42,601 nucleotides of DNA, from the NCBI GenBank assembly GCA_937952285.1, contig CALFZE010000108.1:1-42601 (forward strand), written 5' to 3'. Within the stretch, counting starts at the first letter, position 1, and the number at the start of each line of letters is the position of its first letter. Shown in pieces: positions 24,895 to 32,626 of the stretch. This DNA is from UBA2428 sp002343545 (lineage in GTDB: Bacteria; Bdellovibrionota; UBA2428). A model generated the notes under the pieces. That model saw nothing but the letters and a program-made list of their open reading frames with translations, ran no database searches and was not told the origin of the DNA. Both the position numbers and the translations under genes were made by a program.

Positions 24895-27015
24895 TTAGTC
24901 TTTACGGGGCGGATCCTTTTCGGCGTTCACGGAAGCCGTGCCCGTCGCCGGCTTGCCCGGAGCAGGCTTCGTTTCCTTCGGTTTGGCGATCTGGAGGAGC
25001 GGCAACTGGGCGACGCCGCCCCGTTGCGCCAACACGAGGTCCGCGGCCACGTCGACGGCTTCGTTCACGTAGGGGAGCTCGGCGTCGCGCACGCGCGTGG
25101 CGAAGCTCTTCTTCTCCTCGTTCTTGTCCTTGGCCTTGCGCTCGACCGAACGCTTGCGCACGTCGGCCAATCGGATGGAACCGTCGGACTGACGCGCTTC
25201 CGCGGCTTCCTGTTCGATCTCTTGGAACTTGGGGCTGGCCGCGACGCGAGTCTTCGAACGCTCGGAGAGACGCGGGACGAGGTCGCCCGAGATCGCCGTC
25301 CACGCCGTGCCCAGTTCGGCCGAGTTCGCTTCGGCGCCGAGGAAAGGCGCGACCTTCTGCGGCGGCACGGAGTTCTCGAGAAAGCGCTCGCCGACCTTGT
25401 CGACGTAGCCGCCCGGGATCACGACGTCGGCCGCGACGCCGTTATGCTGCGTCGTCGCGCCGCCCGGGATGAAGAACATCGCGTTCGTCACCTTGAGCGC
25501 GCCCGCGCCGCGCGGGAGCTCCATCACGACCTGCACGGTGCCCTTGCCGAATGTGTGGTCGGCGCCCACGATGAGGGCGCGACGGTAGTCCTTGAGCGCG
25601 CCCGCGAGGATCTCGGAGGCCGAGGCGCTGAAGCGGCTCGTCAGCACGACGAGCGGCCCCGAGTAGACGGTTTCTTCGTCCTGGTCGGCGAGCACGTCCC
25701 ACTGTCCGCCCGAGTTCTTGGTGCCGACGACGGCGCCCTTGCGGATAAAGAGACCCGAGATCTTGACGGCCTCGTCCAGCAGGCCGCCGCCGTTGCCCGC
25801 GAGGTTCAGCACGATGCCGTCGACCTTCTGGGCCTTGGCCTTCACGAGCAGCTTCTTGATGTCTTGCGAGCTCGAGACCTTGCCGCGACCGCTTTCGCCG
25901 TAGAACGAAGGCAGGCGGATGACGCCGATCTTGAGCGTCTTGCCGTCGACCTTGCGCGTTTCCATCGTGAGCTTGGCGGCCTGGTCGGCCAGGTTGATCT
26001 GGGCGCGCTTGATCTGCACTTGGGTGCGCTCCGTCTGGTCGCCCTTCTTGCGCAGCAAGGTCAGCTCGACGACGGAATCCTTGGGGCCGCGGATGAGACG
26101 CACGACCTCGTTCAGGTCCATGTCGATGACGGCCTGGGGCTTGGAATCCGGGATGGCCTTGCCCTTACCATCGGTGACTTGGCGGACCGCGACGATCTTG
26201 TCCTTGGGCTGCAGCACCTTGGCCTTGTCGGCCGCGCCGCCCGTGATGATTTCCTCGACGACGGTAAAGCCGTCCTGCGAGCTGAGGCTAGCGCCGATGC
26301 CCTCGAGCGAGAGACGCATATCGATCTGGAAGTCCTCGAGCTTCTGGCGCGAGAAGAATGAAGAGTGCGGGTCCATCGCGATCGCGAAGGCCTCGACGAA
26401 GGCGTTGATAAGATCCACGGGCTTGCGCTCGCGGTAGCGCTTCGTCACGAGCTCGTAGCGGTGCACGAGCTGGGTTTTGGCTTCGGGAAGCTTCACGTCC
26501 GAAAGGAGGTAGTTCGAAACCTGGAAGTGCGCCGAACGACGCAGGAGGTCCTCGCGCGCGGCCTTATCCGCGGGGTAGTCGCGCTTGTCGGCGTCCTGGA
26601 TGACGATGGTCTCGTCGAGCTTGTAGTCGGCGCCCATGAAGCCCTTTACGTAGGCTTCGTTCTCGGCCGCGCGGTCCGACGCGACTTTCTGGATGTCGTT
26701 GAGCGCGTCGCACTTGCCGGACTTCATCTGGTCGAAGAGCGCGACGAGCTTCTTCTCCGCCGCCTCGACGTCGGACTTGAGGAGCATGGACTTGGATCCG
26801 TCCAGGGCCTTGAGGTACTGCTTGGCGGTCTCCAGCTTGAGCGCCGGGGTCAGCTCGCGCACGGTGAGGTGCGTGAGCATGTAACCGCGAAAGAGGCTCG
26901 AGAGGTCCTGACAGCCCAAGGTCATAGGGGCGCTCGCCGTCGTTTGGCCGAAGGCCGAGAACGCGCCGAGGGACATCGAAAGGTAAAGCGAAAGTCGAAT
27001 CGAGAAAGGCTTCAT
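24895..27015 (-). CDS. prc: Tail-specific (C-terminal processing) protease, S41 family
   Basis: A 706-residue periplasmic protease with a signal peptide (MKPFSIRLSLYLSMSLGAFSAFG). The Tsp/Prc N-terminal helical domain is followed by a PDZ domain (about 232-340; LSLEGIGASLSSQDGFTVV) and the S41 catalytic part. The serine lies in SASASEIL (463-470, probably Ser465) and the lysine is Lys491 in TFGKGTVQ; AMDPHSSFF (213-221) is also typical. The C-terminal Prc domain runs to about 640 and then a Lys/Pro tail. Prc trims C-termini of exported and envelope proteins and affects peptidoglycan enzymes. TAGACT ends 9 nt before the ATG, so the 5' leader may be very short. A strong terminator follows. Confidence 0.95.
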   Translation of the reverse strand: MKPFSIRLSLYLSMSLGAFSAFGQTTASAPMTLGCQDLSSLFRGYMLTHLTVRELTPALKLETAKQYLKALDGSKSMLLKSDVEAAEKKLVALFDQMKSGKCDALNDIQKVASDRAAENEAYVKGFMGADYKLDETIVIQDADKRDYPADKAAREDLLRRSAHFQVSNYLLSDVKLPEAKTQLVHRYELVTKRYRERKPVDLINAFVEAFAIAMDPHSSFFSRQKLEDFQIDMRLSLEGIGASLSSQDGFTVVEEIITGGAADKAKVLQPKDKIVAVRQVTDGKGKAIPDSKPQAVIDMDLNEVVRLIRGPKDSVVELTLLRKKGDQTERTQVQIKRAQINLADQAAKLTMETRKVDGKTLKIGVIRLPSFYGESGRGKVSSSQDIKKLLVKAKAQKVDGIVLNLAGNGGGLLDEAVKISGLFIRKGAVVGTKNSGGQWDVLADQDEETVYSGPLVVLTSRFSASASEILAGALKDYRRALIVGADHTFGKGTVQVVMELPRGAGALKVTNAMFFIPGGATTQHNGVAADVVIPGGYVDKVGERFLENSVPPQKVAPFLGAEANSAELGTAWTAISGDLVPRLSERSKTRVAASPKFQEIEQEAAEARQSDGSIRLADVRKRSVERKAKDKNEEKKSFATRVRDAELPYVNEAVDVAADLVLAQRGGVAQLPLLQIAKPKETKPAPGKPATGTASVNAEKDPPRKD

Positions 27016-27103
27016 CGTCCCGCTAGTCTACCAGGGAAAAGCTCGACGGGGCGCCGAGCCAAATTGTTGGAGCCGGGCGTCGATCCGTTGTATCAGGGGG
27101 GGC

Positions 27104-27886
27104 ATGATTCGACTCGCCTCCTGGAACGTGAACGGAATTCGGGCCTGTCACAAGGGCGGCTGCTTCCTGGATTGGGTCAAACGCGAGCAGCCCGACCTCA
27201 TCGGGCTCCAGGAGGTCCGCGCGGACGAGGGCCAACTCCCTGACGAGGTGCGAGATCTCCCGGGCTATTGGAAAGCTTGGTGCCCCGCGACGTCAAAGAA
27301 GGGCTACAGCGGCACGGCGATCCTTTCGCGACGGGAACCCAAACGCGTCTTGTGCGGTATGTCGACCGATGAGTTCGACGTCGAGGGACGCGTCATCACG
27401 GCCGAGTTCGACGGAATCGTCTTCGTTTCGGCCTACTTCCCGAACAGCCAGGAGAAGGGCGCCCGCATCGACTACAAAATTCGCTTCTGCGAGCGCATGC
27501 ATCGCCACCTCGAGGATCTGCGGCGCGACCTCGGCAAGCCCGTCGTGCTCTGCGGGGATTACAACATCGCGCACGAGCCCATCGACTTGGCCCGCCCGAA
27601 TGACAACCACGACTCGCCCGGCTTCCTGCCGCGCGAACGGGAGTGGATGACCAAGTTCGTGAACGCGGGCTGGGTCGACACCTTCCGCCACCTCCACCCC
27701 GAAAAGGTCGCCTATTCTTGGTGGAGCGCGCGTACGCGGGCCCGCGAGCGCAACATCGGCTGGAGAATCGACTACCACTCCATCCATCGGGACGACGCCC
27801 ACCTCGTGACGGGAGCCGCGATCGAAGACCAGCAACTGGGCTCCGATCACTGCCCCGTCCGGCTGGAACTCAAAAGCGGTCTCTGA
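27104..27886 (+). CDS. xthA: Exodeoxyribonuclease III / AP endonuclease
   Basis: A 260-residue exonuclease III-type enzyme that cuts at abasic sites and removes 3' blocking groups in base-excision repair. Metal and catalytic residues are visible: WNVNGIR (7-13), LQEVR with Glu37, GDYNIAH with Asp152 and Asn154, and SDHCPV with Asp248 and His249. Other family marks are GYSGTAILSR, SWWSAR and GWRIDY. Length is normal. The ATG at 27104 is preceded by a G-rich CAGGGGGGGC. It is divergent from prc, with an 88-bp gap. Confidence 0.96.
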   Translation: MIRLASWNVNGIRACHKGGCFLDWVKREQPDLIGLQEVRADEGQLPDEVRDLPGYWKAWCPATSKKGYSGTAILSRREPKRVLCGMSTDEFDVEGRVITAEFDGIVFVSAYFPNSQEKGARIDYKIRFCERMHRHLEDLRRDLGKPVVLCGDYNIAHEPIDLARPNDNHDSPGFLPREREWMTKFVNAGWVDTFRHLHPEKVAYSWWSARTRARERNIGWRIDYHSIHRDDAHLVTGAAIEDQQLGSDHCPVRLELKSGL

Positions 27887-27928
27887 GGGTTCCCCTAAAA
27901 CGGACTCGACCTCGGCCGGCGCACAGGA

Positions 27929-27934
27929 TATAAC
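27929..27934 (+). promoter_or_regulatory. -10-like TATAAC before the 27943 gene
   Basis: TATAAC ends 8 nt before the ATG at 27943. TCGACC lies 17 bp upstream (27906-27911) and matches TTGACA at four of six positions. With no Shine-Dalgarno, the message is probably leaderless or nearly so. Confidence 0.45.
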
Positions 27935-27942
27935 GCTCCGCA

Positions 27943-28629
27943 ATGAAAACCTCCCTCTTCGCTAGGACCGGCCTCCGCACGATCTTTGCCCTGGGACTGA
28001 CGTTCTTGACGGCCCCGAGTTTGGCCCAGGACTCCTCCGTCCGACGAATGGCGCCCGGTCATTTTCAGAGCCTCTCGCACTCCCCTTCTTCGTCTCCAAA
28101 AGTCCTTTTTTCGGCCACCTGCGAGGGGGAAAGCGACGAGTTGCGGGCCTTCCCATGGCACAACGACCGTCTGCCCATCCTCGGCCAAGGGATCGGCACG
28201 ATTTGGGAAAACGATCCGGACTTCATCCCTTTTGACCTCCGCTCCGCGCTCACGATCGAAATCTCGAGCGACGGCTCGGCCATCCTCCGGAGCTCGCTCG
28301 GCGGAAGCACGAGCCACGTCGCCGCGGAGAATTCCGGTCGTTCGGAGTTCATGGCGAGCCTCGTCGCGCAGGCCGACGGCAAGGTCGAATACTACGGGGC
28401 GTCGGGAAGTCCGGCGACCTTTCGCAGCCGCGATCTCCGTGCGAATTTCGTCGACTTTCTCGTTCTCAATTCGCGTTTCATGATGCCCGAACACTCGAAT
28501 ATTTACGTCGGCCAGACTTTCCGGGCGTGGACCCGCTTCGGCGTCTTGCTCGAGGGGCTCAACGACGGCGTCGGCACCCCTCGCGATCAAAAGCTCGTCG
28601 GAAAAATGCTCTGCCGCCGGACGCGCTAG
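27943..28629 (+). CDS. Exported protein, unknown function
   Basis: A 228-residue protein with a signal peptide (MKTSLFARTGLRTIFALGLTF, likely cleaved after SLA near 28). The mature part has only two Cys (ATCEGES and KMLCRRT), which could join the two ends. It is otherwise a mixed sequence with short beta-like runs (ALTIEISSDGSAILRSSL). I do not recognise a family. It stands alone between xthA and the convergent stomatin gene, 12 bp from the latter. Confidence 0.62.
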   Translation: MKTSLFARTGLRTIFALGLTFLTAPSLAQDSSVRRMAPGHFQSLSHSPSSSPKVLFSATCEGESDELRAFPWHNDRLPILGQGIGTIWENDPDFIPFDLRSALTIEISSDGSAILRSSLGGSTSHVAAENSGRSEFMASLVAQADGKVEYYGASGSPATFRSRDLRANFVDFLVLNSRFMMPEHSNIYVGQTFRAWTRFGVLLEGLNDGVGTPRDQKLVGKMLCRRTR

Positions 28630-28641
28630 TCGTTCGGCGGC

Positions 28642-29619
28642 CTAGGTACGGGGTGCCTTCGCGCTCGGAGTCGCGGCGCTCGCCATGGCTTCCCGCGCGC
28701 CCTCACGCGTCGTGTCCATCGCGGCCATCGCGGTGGCGACCATGCCGGCCACGTCGTTCGCGGCCGCCGGGAGGATCATCGTGTTCGACTTCTTGGCGAG
28801 CTGGCCGAACTGCTGCACGTAAGCTTCGGCCAGCTTGAGGCGCGCGGCGTCCATGCCGCCCGTCATCGAGAGCGCCTCGGCGATGCGGCGCAAACCTTCG
28901 GCGGAAGCCGTCGCGACCGAGAGGATGGCCTCGGCCTGGCCCTGGGCCTCGTTGATCTGGCTTTGGCGGCTCGCCTCGGAGTTCTTGATGGCCTGCTGCT
29001 TGGCGCCTTCGGCTTGGTTGATCTTCGCGTCGCGGTCACCCTCGGATTCCAGGATGATCGCGCGCTTCTCGCGCTCGGCGCGCATCTGCTTTTCCATGGC
29101 GGCGAGCACGTCGCGCGGCGGGTTGATCGACTTGATCTCGTAGCGGAGCACCTTCACGCCCCAAGGATCCGAGGCCTTGTCGATCGCGGCCACGACGAGG
29201 GCGTTCACGTTCTCGCGCTCCTCGAAGGAGCGGTCGAGCGCGATCTTGCCGATCTCGGAACGGATCGTCGTCTGCGCGAGCTGCGTGATCGCCATGAAGT
29301 AGTCCGACACGCCGTAGGAGGCGCGCTGGGCGTCCATGATCCGGAAGAAGAGGATGCCGTCCACGTTGACCTGCACGTTGTCGTTCGTGATGCAGACCTG
29401 CTCGGGGATATCGATGACGATTTCCTTCATCGAGTGGCGGTAGGCGATGCGATCGACGAAGGGGATGACGAAGTGCAGGCCGGCCGAGAGCGTGCCGTGG
29501 TAACGCCCCAGCCGTTCGACGACGTAGACGCGTTGTTGCGGGACGATCTGGATCGTCTTCGACGCGAAGATGACCGCGAAGCCGATGAGCGCGAGGGTGA
29601 AGAGAAAACCGATTTCCAT
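28642..29619 (-). CDS. Stomatin/prohibitin-like SPFH protein (paraslipin, QmcA-like)
   Basis: A 325-residue SPFH protein. An N-terminal membrane anchor (4-20) is followed by IVPQQRVYVVERLGRYHGTLSAG-type sequence, the stomatin mark, then the SPFH domain (to about 200; NPPRDVLAAMEKQMRAER) and a long coiled coil rich in Glu, Ala and Gln. A C-terminal region with FGQLAKKSNTMILP is typical of paraslipins. Such proteins form large membrane-associated cages or microdomains. AAGGAGGT precedes the ATG. It is downstream of a NfeD-like gene with a 26-bp gap, the usual partnership. Confidence 0.93.
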   Translation of the reverse strand: MEIGFLFTLALIGFAVIFASKTIQIVPQQRVYVVERLGRYHGTLSAGLHFVIPFVDRIAYRHSMKEIVIDIPEQVCITNDNVQVNVDGILFFRIMDAQRASYGVSDYFMAITQLAQTTIRSEIGKIALDRSFEERENVNALVVAAIDKASDPWGVKVLRYEIKSINPPRDVLAAMEKQMRAEREKRAIILESEGDRDAKINQAEGAKQQAIKNSEASRQSQINEAQGQAEAILSVATASAEGLRRIAEALSMTGGMDAARLKLAEAYVQQFGQLAKKSNTMILPAAANDVAGMVATAMAAMDTTREGAREAMASAATPSAKAPRT

Positions 29620-29645
29620 GGGGACCTCCTTGGGAAGTTCTTCGT

Positions 29646-30095
29646 TCAGGGGAGCTTCGGGTTATCGACCATGTCGACGTGCAACTTGACGCCTTCGACG
29701 CCCACGATGCGGGCTCGGCCCGCCGGCAGGACGTGGCGGCCGACGTTCAACGCGGAAAATTCGGTGCCTTGGTATTCCACGCGGAGCTCTTGGCCCGGCG
29801 CCAACTCGGACGGCAGCGTGACGACGCGGCCTTCGTCGCGGGCTTCGAAGGACTCCGACTTCTGGCGGAAAGCGTCCACGAAGCGGCGGCGGAGCAACGT
29901 CATCGACGCCACGCTCAGGACGCCGAAGGCGCCCCACACGAAAAACGGCGAGGCATCGGGCATCACGAAGCGGATCGCGGCCGCGCAGATCGCGCCGAAG
30001 GCGAAGAATACGATGACGAAGGCGCCCGTGACGAGCTCGACGGCCGCGAGCGCGAGCGCGAGTCCTAACCAAAGCAGCGGCGTCATGAAATCCAT
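29646..30095 (-). CDS. NfeD-like membrane protein (short form)
   Basis: A 149-residue short NfeD protein. Two or three membrane helices (about 6-40 and 48-65) are followed by a soluble OB-fold domain (about 80-149) with the marks GRVVTLPSELAPG, VEYQGTEFSALN and VEGVKLHVD. It lacks the long-form serine protease domain. Short NfeD proteins pair with stomatin/paraslipin proteins and are thought to help their membrane assembly. GGAGGT stands 4-5 bases before the ATG at 30095. The 121-bp gap upstream holds the operon promoter and a few GC-rich repeats, no gene. Confidence 0.9.
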   Translation of the reverse strand: MDFMTPLLWLGLALALAAVELVTGAFVIVFFAFGAICAAAIRFVMPDASPFFVWGAFGVLSVASMTLLRRRFVDAFRQKSESFEARDEGRVVTLPSELAPGQELRVEYQGTEFSALNVGRHVLPAGRARIVGVEGVKLHVDMVDNPKLP

Positions 30096-30216
30096 CGTAC
30101 CTCCGATCGGCGTTTACCATACGAACCAATGCCGAGGGGAGCAAGCCATCGCCGCGAAGCGCACGAAGATAATGTCGGAGCGAGCGGCAAAGGCGCGCAA
30201 AAGCGCGGGCCGCGAG

Positions 30217-30981
30217 CTAAAGGCCCCAGCCCTTGAGCGTCGCGGCCTCCTCGGCCGCGCTCGAGATCTTCTTGAACTTGGCGCCCGCGCGGCCCTTCAC
30301 GCGCGCTTCGCAAGCGGGCCACGTCGCGTGGCGCTCGAGCTTGCCGTCGAGGTAGCTCAGGTAGAAAACTTTCGACCCGTCCGGCGCGGGCTTGTTCGAC
30401 TTCGCGGCGCCCGCCGACTTACGCCCGCTCGGCGCGATCTTCGCTTCGCGCGCGAAGACTTCGTCGAGCCCGTCGAAGAGCGGGACTTCGTAGCCCGTGA
30501 GCGGTCCGCGGTAGGCGCGCTCGAAGTCCCCCGCGGCCGCGCCACTCGCGAGCGCGTCGACGCGTTCGTTGCCGGGAACGCCCGCGTGGCCCGGCAGGTG
30601 ACGCCAGGCGAGGCGGGCGCCGAGCGCCCCGACCTCCTGGGCGATGGCCTCCCAGAGCTCGCGGTTCGCGACGGGCTGCCCGTCGGCTTTTTTCCAGGCG
30701 TTGCGGCGCCAACCGTGGATCCAGCCCGTCGCGCCCTGCACGACGTAGGCCGAGTCCGTCAGCACGACGATCGAACGCGTGGGCGGGCAACTCGCGCGCG
30801 CGAGACGCAGGGCCTCGAGCGCGGCGCGAAGCTCCATGACGTTGTTCGTCGTGCGCTCCTCGCGGCCGGCGAGCTCGCGCACGAGCTCGTCGTCCGGAAG
30901 CCAAGCGACCACGCCCCAGCCGCCCGGCCCGGGATTGCCCTTGCAGGCTCCGTCGCAAAAAAGGATGGCCCGATCCAACAT
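30217..30981 (-). CDS. rnhA: Ribonuclease HI with C-terminal hybrid-binding-like domain
   Basis: A 254-residue protein. Residues 1-150 are RNase HI: FCDGACKGNPGPGGWG with Asp10, Glu50, TDSAYVVQGATGWIHGW with Asp76, and GHAGVPGNERVD with His132 and Asp142. It cuts the RNA strand of RNA-DNA hybrids. After a basic linker (180-204), residues 205-254 (FYLSYLDGKLERHATWPACE, then RVKGRAGAKFKKI) look like the hybrid-binding/viroplasmin domain of eukaryotic RNase H1: the Trp, Cys and FKK residues align. In eukaryotes and B. halodurans that domain is N-terminal; here it is C-terminal. I start at the ATG at 30981; a GTG at 31020 is less likely. Confidence 0.88.
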   Translation of the reverse strand: MLDRAILFCDGACKGNPGPGGWGVVAWLPDDELVRELAGREERTTNNVMELRAALEALRLARASCPPTRSIVVLTDSAYVVQGATGWIHGWRRNAWKKADGQPVANRELWEAIAQEVGALGARLAWRHLPGHAGVPGNERVDALASGAAAGDFERAYRGPLTGYEVPLFDGLDEVFAREAKIAPSGRKSAGAAKSNKPAPDGSKVFYLSYLDGKLERHATWPACEARVKGRAGAKFKKISSAAEEAATLKGWGL

Positions 30982-31029
30982 AGAAAACGGCGCCGGCACG
31001 GGCCCGGCGCTCACGCTCAAACGCTTCGC

Positions 31030-31479
31030 TTAGCCCTGGCCTTCGATCGAAACCTGGCAGCTCACCGAATTCGAGATCATGCAGTTCGCGTGGGACTTGG
31101 AGTACATCTCTTGGAGTTTGGCGGCGTCGGGCTTCGTGCCCGAGAAGGTCGGGCGCGGACGCAGCACGACTTTCGTCACGGCCATCTTGCCCTTCTCGTT
31201 CTTCTCGAGCGTCGCGACGGGCTTGTCTTCGTACGCGTCGAGCGTGAAACCGCCCTTCGACGAAACGGCCAGGAAGGTCAGCATGAAGCAGCTACCGATC
31301 GCCGAGGCGAGCAGCTCTTCGGGGTTCGGCAAGCTCGCGTCGCCGGCGAACTCGGGCGCCGAAGAATTCGCGATCTGCAGGCCGCCGTTGAAGCGCACGG
31401 TATGCTGACGATTGTAGGTCTCGTACTTGAAGTCGGAAGAGGTACGTTGCCATTGCACGGTGACGTTGAAATCGCTCAT
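31030..31479 (-). CDS. OsmC/Ohr-family peroxide-reductase-like protein
   Basis: A 149-residue OsmC-fold protein. The two conserved cysteines are in IGSCFMLTF and HANCMISNS; an extra Cys follows (VSCQV). The family sequence NPEELLASAIGSC is exact. OsmC and Ohr proteins detoxify organic hydroperoxides using the two cysteines as a thiol peroxidase. I cannot decide between the OsmC, Ohr and YhfA branches. I chose the ATG at 31479; a TTG at 31494 would add five residues. It ends 48 bp from the rnhA start. Confidence 0.85.
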   Translation of the reverse strand: MSDFNVTVQWQRTSSDFKYETYNRQHTVRFNGGLQIANSSAPEFAGDASLPNPEELLASAIGSCFMLTFLAVSSKGGFTLDAYEDKPVATLEKNEKGKMAVTKVVLRPRPTFSGTKPDAAKLQEMYSKSHANCMISNSVSCQVSIEGQG

Positions 31480-31646
31480 GGGCCAGGATTTCAACGCCGC
31501 CGGGCCGGGGAATCAACCCCCGCCGTGTACAGAATTCTTAACGATCTTTCGAAGTGGCACCCATGTTATCTTCTTTTCTACGCTAGACGCGGGGCCCGAG
31601 AGCCCTCCGTGGCGACAGCGTAATGCGCTGGAAAGGAGGTGGTGCT

Positions 31647-31697
31647 TTGAACAGTCACAGTTCGAAGTGTCGCCGTGGTTCGGAGGAGCTTGTCTAA
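31647..31697 (+). CDS. Micro-ORF, 16 residues (or 24 from ATG at 31623)
   Basis: AAAGGAGGTGG, one of the strongest Shine-Dalgarno sequences in the window, stands five bases before a TTG at 31647. It opens NSHSSKCRRGSEELV after the initiator and ends in TAA at 31695-31697. An in-frame ATG at 31623 would give a 24-residue version, but it would put the Shine-Dalgarno inside the coding part. The stop codon abuts the alternative-fold stem at 31698. A leader peptide or a small functional peptide are both possible. Coding is not proven. Confidence 0.45.
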   Translation: MNSHSSKCRRGSEELV

Positions 31698-31740
31698 CCC
31701 GGTTTCCGGGCTCTAGCAGGTTGCCCCACCGCGGGACGGC

Positions 31741-31772
31741 GGGATTCCGGGAAACCGGAATCCCGTTTTTTT
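31741..31772 (+). terminator. Strong intrinsic terminator
   Basis: A perfect 10-bp stem (GGGATTCCGG / CCGGAATCCC) with a GAAA tetraloop is followed by GTTTTTTT. The direction is clearly plus. It can only end transcription starting in the 31495-31740 gap, since the upstream gene is on the minus strand. This is the main evidence that a plus-strand transcript exists there. Confidence 0.93.
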
Positions 31773-31818
31773 ATGTCCCGAAAAGGCGAGTCCTCTGCGA
31801 ACGCGCCCTCACGAAAAT

Positions 31819-32526
31819 CTAGTAAGGACCGTAGTAATCGTCGAAACCGGGAACGGGGCGCATACCACGCGAGCGGTCCGGACGCGGCAAGTAGGCGTCG
31901 CGCCAGCGCTGGGCTTCCGTGTAGTCCAGGCAGTATTCCGTGGACGAAACGCCGCGCGGGTCGATCGCAAGATTGCCGTAGTAGACGTTGTCGAAAGCCA
32001 CGACGAGTTGTCGCGACCAGAAGTCGATCGCCACGATACGGGCCGATCCCTTGTTCGGCTGACTCGATTGGTAGACGCGATCGCCGACGCAGTTGCCCGC
32101 GAGACAGCCGCGCAAAACGGAGAGCGCGCGGGCATCGATCGTCAGGTTGCCGTAGTACACGTTATCGAAGGCGATCGTCACGCTGCGCTGATGCGGGTTG
32201 AGCGCGACGACGCGGGCGTAGCCCTTCTGCGGCGAGCTCGTTTGCATGACGCGATCGCCGACGCAGGAGGCCCCCAGGCAACCTTCCGCGACCGAGACTT
32301 GCGTCGCGTTCAGGCTGAGATTTCCGTAGTAGACGTTGTCGAAGGCGACGAGCGCCGTGCCTTGATAGACGTTCACGGCGCGAACGACGGCGCGGCCCTT
32401 CTGGGGCGAAGACGTTTGGAAGACTGCGTCGCCGGGGCAAAGCCAACGATCCCGCGTGCGCGGACAAGCGGTCGCGCTCGACATGCCGACGACCAGAAAC
32501 AGAGCGGAAACGGCGTACTTCATCAT
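31819..32526 (-). CDS. Exported protein made of three 58-residue tandem repeats
   Basis: A 235-residue protein with a signal peptide (MMKYAVSALFLVVGMSSATA, then Cys21). Three contiguous repeats of exactly 58 residues fill 30-87, 88-145 and 146-203. Each begins C-x-G-D-x-V-x-Q-[TS]-S, has KG then an AR/V strand, the invariant core AFDNVYYGNL near its position 32-41, and a Cys at position 54. The spacing suggests a disulfide in or between units and a small beta fold, perhaps SH3-like. The tail (204-235) is rich in Arg, Pro and Tyr. GGGAGGA precedes the two possible starts (32526 or 32523). I recognise no named family. Confidence 0.75.
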   Translation of the reverse strand: MMKYAVSALFLVVGMSSATACPRTRDRWLCPGDAVFQTSSPQKGRAVVRAVNVYQGTALVAFDNVYYGNLSLNATQVSVAEGCLGASCVGDRVMQTSSPQKGYARVVALNPHQRSVTIAFDNVYYGNLTIDARALSVLRGCLAGNCVGDRVYQSSQPNKGSARIVAIDFWSRQLVVAFDNVYYGNLAIDPRGVSSTEYCLDYTEAQRWRDAYLPRPDRSRGMRPVPGFDDYYGPY

Positions 32527-32626
32527 GGAAAAATCCTCCCGGAAGAAGTTCTAGCCCGGGGCGCCGCCAAAGGAAGGGCGCCCCGCCAAAGAAACGTTCC
32601 GGGAGAGGCGGACTTGGAACGCTTCC

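Larger units (their letters stand above)
31571..31772 (+). ncRNA. Candidate structured small transcript with micro-ORF and terminator
   Basis: In the 324-bp gene-free gap upstream of the OsmC gene the plus strand holds several possible stems: CAGCG-taatg-CGCTG (31616-31630), GGCGACA (31611-31617) with TGTCGCC (31668-31674), CCCGG-ttt-CCGGG (31698-31710) and a strong terminator hairpin (31741-31764). CCGGTTTCC of the third stem can also pair with GGAAACCGG of the terminator, so two exclusive folds exist. No plus-strand gene follows, so it is probably a free-standing RNA, possibly with a peptide. TTATCT at 31566-31571 could be the -10. I matched it to no known Rfam class. Confidence 0.5.

Noticed and set aside
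28963..31623. Very long open frame on the plus strand across the stomatin, NfeD, RNase HI and OsmC genes
   Set aside because: It is antisense to four well-recognised genes, is full of low-complexity Arg/Asp/Ala sequence and has no recognisable domain. In GC-rich DNA the complement of coding frames stays open by chance.
31655..31675. tRNA-like T-loop string GTTCGAA
   Set aside because: No 5-bp T stem, anticodon arm or acceptor pairing surrounds it, so it is not a tRNA.
31571..31772. Possible stand-alone c-di-GMP riboswitch (merRNA type known in Bdellovibrio)
   Set aside because: I looked for the GEMM-I conserved strings (GGCAAACC, GACGCAAAGC, the GGTAGCCGGGTTACC end) and found none on either strand.
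31773..32201. Plus-strand frame after the terminator as a gene controlled by attenuation
   Set aside because: It runs antisense through the three-repeat protein gene and its product is Arg/Ser-rich without any domain.
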